The notes: generated by a model from the sequence alone, not told the origin. A DNA stretch of 50,005 bases from Alphaproteobacteria bacterium (GCA_021298595.1 JAJTHL010000012.1:1-50005), one strand, 5' to 3'; shown: positions 26,263 to 35,195, numbered from the stretch's first letter. Numbers and translations are program-made.

Positions 26263-27318
26263 GTGATGGCGTTAGAAAAATATCACGAGTATTATCAAGC
26301 GCTGCTAGCACGTAATAGCGCTTACGAGGGTGTTTTTTATGTGGGGGTAAAAACAACTGGGATTTTTTGCCGTCCAACATGCTCTGCTCGAAAACCAAAG
26401 TTCGAGAACTGCGAATTTTTCGAAAATGTGGGGCACGCTTTGCATGCATCCTACCGTCCGTGTCAGCGCTGTTTGCCACTTTCCCATCCGTCACAAGTCT
26501 CACCCCTTGTACGGCTCCTTGTGGACGCCGTCGAAATAAATCCTGAAAAACGATGGAAAGACAAAGACTTTGAAGAATTGTGTGTGGATGCATCAACGGC
26601 CAGACGTCAATTTAAAAAGCGTTTTGGTATGACTTTTGTGGCGTATGCGCGGGCACGTCGCATGGGGATTGCCATGGCACAAATCAAAAATGGGGATAAG
26701 GTCATTAACGCACAGCTAGACGTCGGCTATGAATCAAGTAGTGGCTTTAGGGATGCGTTCTCACGCATTATGGGCGCAGCACCTTCTCGCCTTGACACAC
26801 CTCTTTTAAAGGCGTCTTGGTTTGACACCCCCCTTGGCCCCATGATAGCCATTGCAGATGAAGACGCTCTTTATTTGCTTGAGTTTGTAGACCGACGAGG
26901 CCTAGAAAGAGAGGTCGAGCGTTTAAGGCAAAGAATAAAGGGCGCCATCATTCCTGGCAAAACACCCCCCCTCATCAGTCTTGAAAAAGAGCTAACGAGT
27001 TATTTTTCGGGCACTCTTCAAGATTTTAAAAGACCTATACATTTGATTGGCTCTTCCTTTCAAAAGCGTGTGTGGCAGGCCCTTCGAGAGATCCCCTGGG
27101 GGCAAACGCGCTCTTATAAAGAAATGGCTGATGCCATTGATCATTCCCGTGCGGTGAGGGCGACTGCCAGTGCGAACGGGGCAAATCAGCTCGCTCTTAT
27201 TATCCCCTGTCACCGTGTGATCAATACCAGTGGTGAGCTGGGAGGATATGGCGGGGGCGTCGCGCGCAAACAATGGCTTCTTAATCATGAGCGTCGCTAT
27301 AATCCGCTGAAAGAGTAA
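26263..27318 (+). CDS. ada: Bifunctional Ada: DNA methylation repair and transcription activator
   Basis: 351 residues with the full Ada architecture. The N-terminal zinc domain has cysteines in FCRPTCSARKP and YRPCQRCLP; the first is the methylphosphotriester acceptor. An AraC-type helix-turn-helix region follows (DASTARRQFKKRFGMTFVAY). The C-terminal O6-methylguanine methyltransferase domain contains PCHRVINTSGELGGYGGG, with the acceptor cysteine near residue 316. AGGAGG lies 6 bases before a GTG and 9 before an ATG three bases on; either may be used. It stands alone, and I did not find a recognisable Ada operator. Confidence 0.95.
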   Translation: MMALEKYHEYYQALLARNSAYEGVFYVGVKTTGIFCRPTCSARKPKFENCEFFENVGHALHASYRPCQRCLPLSHPSQVSPLVRLLVDAVEINPEKRWKDKDFEELCVDASTARRQFKKRFGMTFVAYARARRMGIAMAQIKNGDKVINAQLDVGYESSSGFRDAFSRIMGAAPSRLDTPLLKASWFDTPLGPMIAIADEDALYLLEFVDRRGLEREVERLRQRIKGAIIPGKTPPLISLEKELTSYFSGTLQDFKRPIHLIGSSFQKRVWQALREIPWGQTRSYKEMADAIDHSRAVRATASANGANQLALIIPCHRVINTSGELGGYGGGVARKQWLLNHERRYNPLKE

Positions 27319-27435
27319 GCAAAGTTATGGACGAACTTAGGTAACCCTTAAGTCATTTCATGATCTCATGTAAAATTGAATCTTTTTTTACATCATTTAT
27401 TAAGATGTGTTTGTTATACCTAGAACGTTATAGAA

Positions 27436-27813
27436 ATGATCGAAATTATTGGAATAAAAATTGTGAAATTTTTATGGGGATTCTTGTGCTCACTGTGTGT
27501 CGCAAACTGCATGGCTAAAATGACAGTGTCATGCCCCGATAATCTTCACACGCTGACGAATTCTGGGTATGAACACCTTATGGATTTGGGCAAAGTTGGC
27601 ACACTTGCCTCTCACTTAACACCCGTGTCGCCGCTGTACGCAGAAATGGATTTTTTTACCCGTGAAAGAGATCATAAGGGGCGAATGACTTATGCCTATA
27701 AGGGGCATTTGTACGCGCAAATATGCGTTTACGAAACAACCCATCAATTTTTGTGGGAACCTGGAAAGTTGGTCAAAGGATATACATATTACGGTTTGCG
27801 AGCGCCCCAGTAG
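27436..27813 (+). CDS. Small secreted protein of unknown function
   Basis: 125 residues, no family recognised. A signal peptide is visible (KFLWGFLCSLCVANCMA). A GTG at 27463, with GGA 8 bases upstream, would start right at that signal and may be the true start; the ATG at 27436 lacks a ribosome site. The mature part of about 95 residues is rich in aromatic residues near its C-terminus (VKGYTYYGLRAP). It is convergent with uvrC, the stops being about 12 bases apart. Confidence 0.55.
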   Translation: MIEIIGIKIVKFLWGFLCSLCVANCMAKMTVSCPDNLHTLTNSGYEHLMDLGKVGTLASHLTPVSPLYAEMDFFTRERDHKGRMTYAYKGHLYAQICVYETTHQFLWEPGKLVKGYTYYGLRAPQ

Positions 27814-27825
27814 CGCCAAGAGATC

Positions 27826-29670
27826 TTAACGGGTTGATCGCAACAGATCAAAAATATGTTGGGCAAGGTTAGCGCTGATGCCGGGGACTTTGGCCAGATC
27901 TTGAGGCGTTGCGTCGGCAACACCTTTTGCGGATCCAAAATACTGTAAAAGGGTTCGCTTTCTTGCAAGTCCCACGCCAGGGATTTCATCCAACTTGGAA
28001 AAGGTTAGTTGTTTGTCTCGCTTTTTACGGTGGGCGCCAATGGCAAATCGGTGAGCCTCATCGCGCAAACGTTGCAAGAAAAACAAAAGATCTTTTCGGT
28101 CCTGTAAATCAAAAGAAGGCATACCGGGCCTGTGAAACTGTTCGTTTCCCGCGTTTCTATCTGGCCCTTTTGAAATACCTAGAATCGGTATGTGCAAAGA
28201 AAGATCTGTCAAAACCTCCTGTACAATATTGATTTGCCCAATTCCTCCGTCAATCAAGAGAAGGTCGGGTAAAATCCGAAGGGTATCAGCCGTTTCCTTG
28301 GGTGAAAAGCGCCTGGTCATGACCTCTCGCATCATGGCGTAATCATCTCCCCCGTGGAGGAGTGCTGGAGTTCGGATTTTATAGGTGCGGTAGGCAGTTT
28401 TATCAAAGCCGTGGTCACCAAACACAACCATCGCACCAACGCGGTTTGTTCCTTGTAGGTGGCTGTTATCATAAACTTCGATGCGGCTGAGGGCGGGAAG
28501 TCCCAAAAAGGTTGCAAGGTTTTTAAGGTTTTGTTGATGACTTAGATGACTTGCGTGGCGGCGTGCAAGCTCTTCCTTTGCGTTCATAAGCGCTTGACCC
28601 ATCACAAGCGCCTTCTCGCCTTTTTGAGGACTACTGATTGTGACTTTGTGCTGTGCGGCTTGAGAAAGGGCCCCTGCAAGGCGACTGTGTTCAGGCAGAG
28701 CATGGCTCAAAAGAATTTCCCTGGGGGGCGTTTTGTCTGTGTAAAAAAGAGCAAGAAATGTTTCAAGTGAGGCCGAAAAATCCTCTTCATTCATACGTTG
28801 AGGAAAAAGGTTGAGGCTGCCGTAGTTACGACCCTGACGATAGAAAAAGGCCTGAATAACTGTTTCATCCCCTTCTTGTGCCACGGCAAAAATATCTGCG
28901 TCTTGCAAAGAGGAAACATTAATCGTTTGCTGCTTTTGAAGATGGGTCAGAGCTTTGATGCGATCACGGTACAAAGCGGCTGTTTCATAATCTTGTCGCT
29001 TGCTTGCCTCGGACATAAGCCTGGCTAACTCATCTTGTAACCCTTGATCTTTTCCTTTCAAAAAAGCAATCGTTTGAGACACACACTCATTATAGCTATC
29101 CTGACTGATCTTTCCTACGCAAGGGCCATGACATCTTTTTAAGTGATATTCAAGACAGACGCGTTTTCGAGACGCAAAAAAAGTGTCACTACACGGACGG
29201 AGCCTAAAGGTTTTGTGAAGCGATTCCAACGCTTCGTATACAGCTGGAGACGACGCAAAGGGACCAAAATATTGATGGGACTGTTTTTGAGGCCCCCGAT
29301 GGCGGCCCAAACGCGGAAAAGGGTGTTTGGTGATCTCTATATAGTAAAAATACTTGTCGTCGCGCAATAAAATATTGTATCGGGGTTTATATTTTTTGAT
29401 GAGATTAGCTTCTAAAAGAAGGGCTTCAGTTTCTGTTTGCGTATGCACAAACATCATGGACGTTGTGGCGGCAACCATGCGTTGAATGCGAAGGCTGAGT
29501 CGGGCTGTTTGTGTGTAATTTTTTACACGTTTTTTTAGGGCTTTAGCTTTGCCTACATATAAAACGTCTCCCCTGTGATCCAGCATACGGTAAACACCGG
29601 GCGTATCGGGGAGTGTTTTGACATATTCTTCAATAATCTCTACACCTTTTTTTAGACACGGAATGCTCAT
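27826..29670 (-). CDS. uvrC: Excinuclease ABC subunit C
   Basis: Nucleotide-excision-repair nuclease that makes both incisions with UvrB. The 614 residues carry, in order: a GIY-YIG N-terminal nuclease (LPDTPGVYRMLDHRGDVLYVGKAKALKKRV); a UvrB-binding UVR motif (LARLMSEASKRQDYETAALYRDRI); an RNase H-like C-terminal nuclease domain (RIEVYDNSHLQGTNRVGAMVVF and LLIDGGIGQI); and two helix-hairpin-helix motifs (IPGVGLARKRTLL, VPGISANLAQHIF). It overlaps the trmL stop as ATGA. In many proteobacteria pgsA follows uvrC; here pgsA is about 19 kb away. Confidence 0.97.
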   Translation of the reverse strand: MSIPCLKKGVEIIEEYVKTLPDTPGVYRMLDHRGDVLYVGKAKALKKRVKNYTQTARLSLRIQRMVAATTSMMFVHTQTETEALLLEANLIKKYKPRYNILLRDDKYFYYIEITKHPFPRLGRHRGPQKQSHQYFGPFASSPAVYEALESLHKTFRLRPCSDTFFASRKRVCLEYHLKRCHGPCVGKISQDSYNECVSQTIAFLKGKDQGLQDELARLMSEASKRQDYETAALYRDRIKALTHLQKQQTINVSSLQDADIFAVAQEGDETVIQAFFYRQGRNYGSLNLFPQRMNEEDFSASLETFLALFYTDKTPPREILLSHALPEHSRLAGALSQAAQHKVTISSPQKGEKALVMGQALMNAKEELARRHASHLSHQQNLKNLATFLGLPALSRIEVYDNSHLQGTNRVGAMVVFGDHGFDKTAYRTYKIRTPALLHGGDDYAMMREVMTRRFSPKETADTLRILPDLLLIDGGIGQINIVQEVLTDLSLHIPILGISKGPDRNAGNEQFHRPGMPSFDLQDRKDLLFFLQRLRDEAHRFAIGAHRKKRDKQLTFSKLDEIPGVGLARKRTLLQYFGSAKGVADATPQDLAKVPGISANLAQHIFDLLRSTR

Positions 29671-30149
29671 TGCATCTCCAAGAACGAGCTAGCGGGGAAA
29701 GCCTCTAGTTGACGCATAGCTTCTGTCAGGACCATGGCAGCGCTGATGGCAACGTTAAGGGAGCGTCTTCCCGCAAGCATGGGGATGTGGACGCTTGCAG
29801 GGCAGGCTGCCCGAACGTCTTCAGGCACGCCGCTACTTTCGGTGCCCAAAAGAAGGGTGTCTGAAGACGTAAAGGTAAAGGTTGTTAAGGAATGGGGGGC
29901 TCTCGGGCACAAAAGCACAAGGCGCCGTTTGGCCTGCATTGCCTCCCCATGGAATGCTTGCCAGTTTTCATGACGGTTAAGGCTAGCGAGCTCAAGATAG
30001 TCCATACCGGCGCGTCTCATGCGTGCGTCTGTGAGCACAAAGCCGCATGGCTCAATCAAATCAAGGCTGATGCCCATACACGCCGCAAGACGCAGGAGCG
30101 TTCCTGTATTTTGTGGGATTTCAGGTTGATAAAAAGCAAGGCGCAGCAT
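29667..30149 (-). CDS. trmL: tRNA (cytidine(34)-2'-O)-methyltransferase
   Basis: SPOUT-class methyltransferase modifying the wobble base of certain tRNA-Leu. From the ATG at 30149 it is 160 residues and begins MLRLAFYQPEIPQNTGTLLR, the conserved family start; an upstream start at 30206 adds a non-conserved hydrophobic extension. Other signatures are LLLGTESSGVPEDV (the GxExxG element) and RSLNVAISAAMVLTEAM (the knotted SAM-binding region). Translationally coupled to uvrC. Confidence 0.92.
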   Translation of the reverse strand: MLRLAFYQPEIPQNTGTLLRLAACMGISLDLIEPCGFVLTDARMRRAGMDYLELASLNRHENWQAFHGEAMQAKRRLVLLCPRAPHSLTTFTFTSSDTLLLGTESSGVPEDVRAACPASVHIPMLAGRRSLNVAISAAMVLTEAMRQLEAFPASSFLEMQ

Positions 30150-30330
30150 AAATGTATCACACAACAGAAACGAAAAAACACTAGCAAGGGCACTGCAAAA
30201 GTACAAGGGATCATTAACGACGTTCGAAATGACAAATATTCCAACACCTTGATAAAATAGTATTATTTTTTATTATAAAATAAATAAATTAAGCGCAGAA
30301 TAAAAGATGTGTCGTTACGAGGAGAATGTT

Positions 30331-31091
30331 ATGAGAATAAATCTTTTGACAGTCACAGGTTTAGGTCTATGTGTGGGCTTTTAAGCATCTTAACTCCCTC
30401 CGCCCTCATGGCTAAGGACCTAGTCCCTGGGAGACCAGGAAATCTCCACGTCGTTGAAAAGGGACCGAGAGGAAATCTTGTCGAAGTGCGCCTGCCTTCA
30501 CAAAATGGTGGCACTTATACCTTAGAAGGATTGCTGCTGCCTATGTTGGGCAATACCTATGAAGAGCAACAAATTGGCAAATTTAAAGAAGGCTGGATTC
30601 GTCTAGTGACCACACAAACTATCCGCCTAAACCGTATGGCCGGCGCGCCGCCAAGAACAGCCAATGACGGTCTAAAAAGGGACATTCTTTTGGGTGCAAG
30701 CGAGACATTCGCCACAAACTGGCATTTTAGAGGTTTGAGTGACGCGATGAAAAGCCTGGCACTTTTGCCTGAATGATATAAGCAGTTCGGCGTGCCGCAG
30801 CTGGTTGTGGAGATTTTGGTCCCCAAGGGGACTGAGATGTATATCGGACACGCAGAAGAACAAAAGACGACGGAAGAAAATGCGGCCATCCAGGTACGGA
30901 TAGACGGTAAAAAGATGCGTGCCGACAAAAAAATCTACCATGTGTCTGCGGGTGGTGGGATTCAGCTGATGATTCCAAGGAAAGCTTCTTTAACTGGTGG
31001 GGAGAAGCTGGGTTTGAAGGATATCGTCAATACCTATCCCCTCAAAAACGACTTGCAAGATAAAGGCGGGTATATAGCTAGAACAACTTAA
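30331..31091 (+). pseudogene. Broken gene for a small secreted protein
   Basis: The gene should start at ATG 30331, which has GAGGAG 7 bases upstream and encodes a signal peptide (MRINLLTVTGLGLCVGF). The frame then ends in TAA at 30382. Adding one T to the TTTT run before it restores LSILTPSALMA, completing the signal peptide and joining the long downstream frame. That frame has a TGA at 30774-30776 (context LLPE-stop-YKQFG), after which the same frame continues for about 105 codons (LVVEILVPKGTEMYIG, SAGGGIQLMIPRKA). So there are two lesions: one frameshift and one nonsense change. TGG (Trp) is the simplest ancestral codon. I do not recognise the family. A sequencing error could explain the T-run but not readily both lesions. 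Confidence 0.7.
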
Positions 31092-31206
31092 TTTGATAAC
31101 AGAAAACGAGGAAAGCGACGTGTATACCTATACACGAGCCACGAGTGACGCATTATCAAATTATAGGGGTTCGGCTATAGATTACCTCTCTTCCTCCAGC
31201 GTCCCT

Positions 31207-31394
31207 TGTCATTCCCGCGCAGCCGGGAATCCATTTTAAAACCCAACAGTTGTATGAAGTTAGGTGTGGCTTCTCGCTTTTACTTTCTGTCGTCGCCGCC
31301 TCTCTTCTGTGTCGTCCTCACGTCAAGCGGCGACCCATTCACGCCCCCAGCCCCATGGAACAAAGGGTGGACCCCCGCCTTCGCGGGGGTGACA
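31207..31394. repeat. Candidate MITE / palindromic repeat element
   Basis: 188 bases bounded by imperfect 27-base inverted repeats: left starts TGTCATTCCCGCGCAGCCGG, and the right end read backwards starts TGTCACCCCCGCGAAGGCGG (21 of 27 match). Each end is itself a small hairpin (ATTCCCG/CGGGAAT and CCCCCGC/GCGGGGG). This resembles the widespread 'CATTCCCGCG...CGGGAATG' palindromic repeats of proteobacteria. No coding content. Confidence 0.6.
31297..31339 (+). repeat. 43-base direct repeat, copy A
   Basis: Starts CGCCTCTCTTCTGTGTCGTC and ends GCGACCCATT. An identical copy is at 31560-31602. It lies inside the candidate MITE. Confidence 0.85.
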
Positions 31395-31559
31395 CGGTAA
31401 CATGCGAGGGGTGACAGAAAAAGGGCCGTGGGGCTGACACGCAACGCCTAGGAAGGGTTAACAAGCTCGTGTTTTAGCGGGTATTCGACTTTCTGGAAAA
31501 AATACCATGCGCCTCCAGCTTCTGCCCTTGTCCTCACCATGCCTGCCTCTTGTCGTCCA

Positions 31560-31602
31560 CGCCTCTCTTCTGTGTCGTCCTCACGTCAAGCGGCGACCCA
31601 TT
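31560..31602 (+). repeat. 43-base direct repeat, copy B
   Basis: Identical to 31297-31339. Downstream, both copies continue with partly matching sequence (CCATGGAA, then TGGAC and CCCGCCTTCGCG), so copy B belongs to a second, decayed copy of the element. The rest of 31092-31732 holds no convincing gene. Confidence 0.85.
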
Positions 31603-31732
31603 TTCAACACAAACAGTTCCATGGAATTAAGTATGGACACCCGCCTTCGCGTCTTCTTCCTTAAAACATTGCCCCCCCCCGTCAAATTATGACATCATAA
31701 AAGGCATGTTCACACAAATGGGAGGAAAAAAT

Positions 31733-32017
31733 ATGAACAAAACCCTGAAAATCACCCTCACGGCCCTGGCTCTGGCCTTGCCCCTGGCACCAAACACCTT
31801 CACATCTGCACGAGAGGTGGAAGAAGGAAGAGCGCCATCTCCATCGAGGTATGAGATGAAACAAACCCTGGACGCGGTCGTAGAAATGAAGAGATCTGTA
31901 CAAATGCATCACGTAATCAATTCCTTGAAGGATATAATAAGGAAGTATCCTCTGGCGAACAAAAGTGTTTTGAAAGAACAGATTGTGAATCAACTATATT
32001 TTCTCGACGAAAAGTAG
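31733..32017 (+). CDS. Very small secreted protein of unknown function
   Basis: 94 residues from the ATG at 31733, which has GGGAGG 7 bases upstream; a frame start at 31706 has no such site. MNKTLKITLTALALALPLAP then NTFTSA is a strong signal peptide. The mature peptide is about 68 residues, highly charged and probably helical (MKQTLDAVVEMKRSV; LKDIIRKYPLANK). No family recognised. It lies directly after the repeat region and is followed by a long perfect hairpin. Confidence 0.6.
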   Translation: MNKTLKITLTALALALPLAPNTFTSAREVEEGRAPSPSRYEMKQTLDAVVEMKRSVQMHHVINSLKDIIRKYPLANKSVLKEQIVNQLYFLDEK

Positions 32018-32056
32018 CGGGCAACGCCCCCTCCAAACAAGGGGACTTCCATAAGG

Positions 32057-32097
32057 GTTCTAACAGGAGAGGTTGAAACACCCTCTCCTGTTAGAAC
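32057..32097. terminator. Perfect 16-base inverted repeat between convergent genes
   Basis: GTTCTAACAGGAGAGG at 32057-32072 is exactly complementary to 32082-32097, with a 9-base loop. It lies after the small secreted-protein gene and before the end of the convergent GNAT gene. No T-tract follows on either strand, so it may act as a 3'-end structure rather than a classic terminator. Confidence 0.6.
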
Positions 32098-32148
32098 ATG
32101 GTACGCATCAACGCATGAAAAGCCACATACCTTCTTTCCATCCAGTAC

Positions 32149-32745
32149 TTACCAGCAGATATCCCCTTTGGGGAGGGCTTCTTGAGAAAAAAGGGCGTAG
32201 GTTTGCAGGTCTGCCAGCTGACCATTATCTCTTACCCAGCTACCTTTTTGGCAGTACTCGAGTTGAAATCCCAATTTCAGGGGAATCTTTGTTGAGGCCA
32301 GGTTCAGGGCGTCACAATGGACTTCCAACTTTCTGGCCTGCAACACCTTCAAAGCAAGCAGGCACATGGCGTGGACGGCTTCTGTTGCATATCCTTGAGA
32401 CCTTTTGCTGGTGCGCATAAAATATGAGATGCCAAATTGCGGAATAGACCAATGGGCCTGGAACGCGGGAAAGGCACATCGACCGATGATTTCATCGGTT
32501 TCTCTTTCCATAATCAGGTATCTGATAAATTCGCTGAGAATAAAATCTGCATGATGCTTGCGACACTCCTGCTCAACCATCTGGGGAGTCGGTAGCGCCT
32601 TTGGCCAGTTTAGCCATTTGACATAGTCGCTGTAACCATCTTGGATGGCTGCATGCAGTTTTTCGCCCAATCCTGCGCGCGGGATGATGAGCTTTAAGCG
32701 CGGTGTTGTGATTTCTTGGGGAAGATTGATCATGAGAGGGTTCAT
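32149..32745 (-). CDS. GNAT-family N-acetyltransferase (RimJ/RimL type)
   Basis: 198 residues. TTPRLKLIIPRAG is the typical RimJ/L-type N-terminus, FGISYFMRTSKRSQGYATEA holds the acetyl-CoA-binding Q/RxxGxA element, and LNLASTKIPLKLGFQLEYCQ is the C-terminal region. Cytoplasmic, acetyl-CoA dependent; the acceptor (protein N-terminus or small molecule) cannot be told. It is isolated, flanked by a perfect hairpin on one side and the IS element on the other. Confidence 0.85.
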   Translation of the reverse strand: MNPLMINLPQEITTPRLKLIIPRAGLGEKLHAAIQDGYSDYVKWLNWPKALPTPQMVEQECRKHHADFILSEFIRYLIMERETDEIIGRCAFPAFQAHWSIPQFGISYFMRTSKRSQGYATEAVHAMCLLALKVLQARKLEVHCDALNLASTKIPLKLGFQLEYCQKGSWVRDNGQLADLQTYALFSQEALPKGDICW

Positions 32746-32969
32746 GGAATTTTTCCTTGAAACTTTTAATAATCTGCCATGGTCCAGCCAAAGTCCAGAT
32801 CAGTGGCTTTTGAAGAAGCTTGTGCGCGCTCTTTTTCAATAACTAACATTAGAGGCGCGCTCCCTATAAATTCTCAAATCAACACCCTTTTCTCCCACTC
32901 TCATCTATTGGTAGAAGGGGTGAGCATGCCTGTCAAGTAAAGGTGGGATAGGGTAAAAAGCTTAGAATA

Positions 32970-33876
32970 TAGCCATACACGCATAAATTGAATATATTTC
33001 AACGGGATAATCTGGTTTGAGTTAGCACATGAGTTATTCGTTGGATTTGCGGAAAAAGGTTTTGCAGACCCGTGAGGAAGAGGGATTAACTTTAGAAGCG
33101 GTATCCGTAAGATTTGGCGTCGGTGTTGCGACGGTCTTTCGCTGGACGAAGACTTTAGAGCCGTGCCTGACACGCTTAAAGCCAGCCACAAAAATCGACA
33201 TGGACGCCTTAAGACGTGATATTGAGGAACGTCCTGACGCCTATCAGTACGAGAGAGCGCAGCGCTTTGGTGTCACACAAACAGGCATATGGCACGCTTT
33301 AAGACGTCTGAAAGTGACATATAAAAAAAACCCTAACGCATCCCAAGGTGGATCGCGAAAAACAATCTGCCTTCTGCCAAAAGATAAAGGCCTATGAAGA
33401 AGCAGGCAAACCCATCGTTTCCCTTGACGAGAGCGGGTTTGCACACGATATGCCAAGGACACACGGTTACGCCCTAAGGGGAAAAAGATGTTACGGCGTC
33501 CAGGATTGGGGTGCGAAGGGTCGCACCAACGTCATCGGGGCTCTTTTAAAGGGAGCACTTTTGACCGTCACCCTCTTTTCAACCACCATCAACACGCAAA
33601 TCTTTGACGCGTGGGTGATCCAGGACCTCATCCCCAAACTTCCCCGAAGCAGCGTTGCGGTCATGGACAACGCCGCCTTTCATAAGGGGCCAGATATGCT
33701 CAAGGCTCTGGAGGATGCAGGACACACACTCCTTGACCTACCCCCATATTCCCCAGATCTCAACACAATCGAAAAGAAATGGGCACAGGCTAAAAAGCTA
33801 CGAAGAAGGACAAACTTACCCATAGAGTCACTCTTCAACGGCTAAAATATATGATCAATCTATATGTATTCAGCTA
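32970..33876 (+). mobile_element. IS630-family insertion sequence
   Basis: About 907 bases. The ends are imperfect inverted repeats: left TAGCCATACACGCATAAATT, right (read backwards) TAGCTGAATACATATAGATT; roughly 70% match over about 30 bases. Each end is flanked by TA, consistent with the TA target duplication of IS630/Tc1-mariner transposons. It carries a single transposase gene in two frames. Inserted between the GNAT and folD genes without breaking a visible gene. Confidence 0.8.
33029..33845 (+). CDS. IS630-family transposase, two overlapping frames
   Basis: The first frame (33029-33397) has the DNA-binding part: MSYSLDLRKKVLQTREEEGL, a helix-turn-helix (VSVRFGVGVATVFRWTK) and the linker DALRRDIEERPDAYQYE. 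The second frame (open through 33348-33845) has the DDE catalytic domain: SLDESGF (first Asp), AVMDNAAFHKG (second Asp) and NTIEKKWAQAKK (Glu). The conserved join, YKKTLTHPKVDREK-like, is obtained by losing one base in a run of eight A at 33323-33330. The second frame is therefore +1 relative to the first. IS630 relatives often use such frameshifting or slippage, so the transposase may be functional rather than dead. Confidence 0.85.
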
Positions 33877-33997
33877 TAGCGCCACCAATGTCCAAAAAAA
33901 GCAAGTGGTACAAGATCGCAAAGCCAAAAAGACCCAGTAAAAGGCGAGCAACCATTTGATTATGTCAAGGCGAGAATGGGGCCACGCACCACTCTCG

Positions 33998-34876
33998 TCA
34001 TGACATTCCATAGGATTCGGCAAGTTCCACCGTGTTTTCCAAAAGAGACGCAACGGTCATGGGGCCAACACCGCCTGGCACCGGTGTGATGGCGCGCACA
34101 AGGGGCAGTACCTCGTCAAAGGCAACGTCTCCTATGAGCATCTTAGAGCCATCTTCTTTTTCGATCTGCGTAATCCCCACATCAATGACGACAGCACCTT
34201 CCTTGACCCATTGGGGGGTGATGAGGCCTGGCACACCGGCTGCCACCACCAAGACATCTGCATGTCTGCAAAGTCGTTCAGGCGCGCGTGACAGGTGGTG
34301 CACAACGCTCACACTGCAATCTGCCGCGTGAAGAAGGAGCTGCGCCATGGGATTTCCCACCAGATGAGAGCGCCCTACAACGGCTGCATGAAGCCCTGTG
34401 GTGTTTGCAATAACACTTTTAATCAGTCTGAGGCACCCTTTAGGGGTGCAGGGAAGAATACCTCCGCTTCCCACGGCAAGGCGCCCCATATTGGTAAGGG
34501 TCAGGCCGTCCACATCTTTGCGTGGATCAATGGCCTCGATGAAGGGTCTTGCGTCAAGGTGGGCGGGCAGGGGCAGTTGGAGAAGAATGCCGTGGATGCG
34601 TGGATCTTCGTTAAGTTTTTTGATTAGCTCAAAAAGTGTCTGGGCAGAGGTGTCTGCAGGCAAAAAGTGGGGCACCGGCTTAATGCCAATTTCTTGGCTT
34701 TGTCGGCATTTAGAAGCCACATAAACGTGGCTGCTGGGATTATCTCCCACAAGAATTGCTGCAAGGGTGGGAACGACGCCCCTTTCTCGAACGGCCTTTA
34801 TGCGAGGGATGAGACTGTCTTTTAGTAAACGAGCTTCCTGCAGGCCATCAATGAGCTTCTGAGACTTTTGAGTCAA
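33998..34876 (-). CDS. folD: Methylenetetrahydrofolate dehydrogenase/cyclohydrolase
   Basis: Bifunctional enzyme of one-carbon folate metabolism, 292 residues. Signatures are AAILVGDNPSSHVYVASKCR (catalytic Tyr and Lys), GILLQLPLP, PRKDVDGLT, PCTPKGC, the NADP-binding VVGRSHLVGNPMAQLL, and TPVPGGVGPMTVASLLENT near the end. It follows yggT on the same strand with only 13 bases between them, an arrangement common in alphaproteobacteria. Confidence 0.97.
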   Translation of the reverse strand: MTQKSQKLIDGLQEARLLKDSLIPRIKAVRERGVVPTLAAILVGDNPSSHVYVASKCRQSQEIGIKPVPHFLPADTSAQTLFELIKKLNEDPRIHGILLQLPLPAHLDARPFIEAIDPRKDVDGLTLTNMGRLAVGSGGILPCTPKGCLRLIKSVIANTTGLHAAVVGRSHLVGNPMAQLLLHAADCSVSVVHHLSRAPERLCRHADVLVVAAGVPGLITPQWVKEGAVVIDVGITQIEKEDGSKMLIGDVAFDEVLPLVRAITPVPGGVGPMTVASLLENTVELAESYGMS

Positions 34877-34889
34877 GGTTTGATTATCT

Positions 34890-35195
34890 TTATAGAAGGC
34901 TGATCCTCATAGCAAGTTGGGCTATAACCATTTCTATAAAAATCAAAATCAAGATAAACACAAGTGGGGACAGGTCAAAAGCGCCCATGGAGGGGAGAAA
35001 GCGTCGAATGCGACTTAGGAAGGGTTCCGTAATACGAAAAAGCATATCCCCGACCATGTTCACAAATTGATTGTGAACGTTCACGATGCCAAAAGCCAAA
35101 AGCCAACTCAAAATGACATTTAAGATCACTGCCCATTTCAGGAGGCCGATGATAATCCCCACAATCATCAGCAAAGGTCCGAGGATAACGCCCAT
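34890..35195 (-). CDS. YggT family membrane protein
   Basis: 101 residues with two hydrophobic regions (LLMIVGIIIGLLKWAVILNV and the C-terminal LSPLVFILILIFIEMVIAQL). Between them lies the conserved segment ending FRITEPFLSRIRRFLPSMG, typical of YggT/CcmB-like integral membrane proteins linked to osmotic stress or cell-division functions. Upstream of folD in the same operon. Its usual DUF167 partner is at 25770. Confidence 0.9.
   Translation of the reverse strand: MGVILGPLLMIVGIIIGLLKWAVILNVILSWLLAFGIVNVHNQFVNMVGDMLFRITEPFLSRIRRFLPSMGAFDLSPLVFILILIFIEMVIAQLAMRISLL

Noticed and set aside
27368-27393. ATGTAAAA/TTTTACAT hairpin after ada as a terminator
   Set aside because: An all-A/T eight-base stem is weak and expected by chance in such sequence.
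30774-30776. TGA read as tryptophan (recoded genetic code)
   Set aside because: TGA serves as a normal stop in other genes here and TGG encodes Trp throughout; the same gene also has a frameshift, so decay is simpler.
31190-31660. CRISPR array in the repeat region
   Set aside because: Only two copies of the 43-base repeat, spaced 263 bases apart and with partly similar flanks; no regular spacers and no cas genes.
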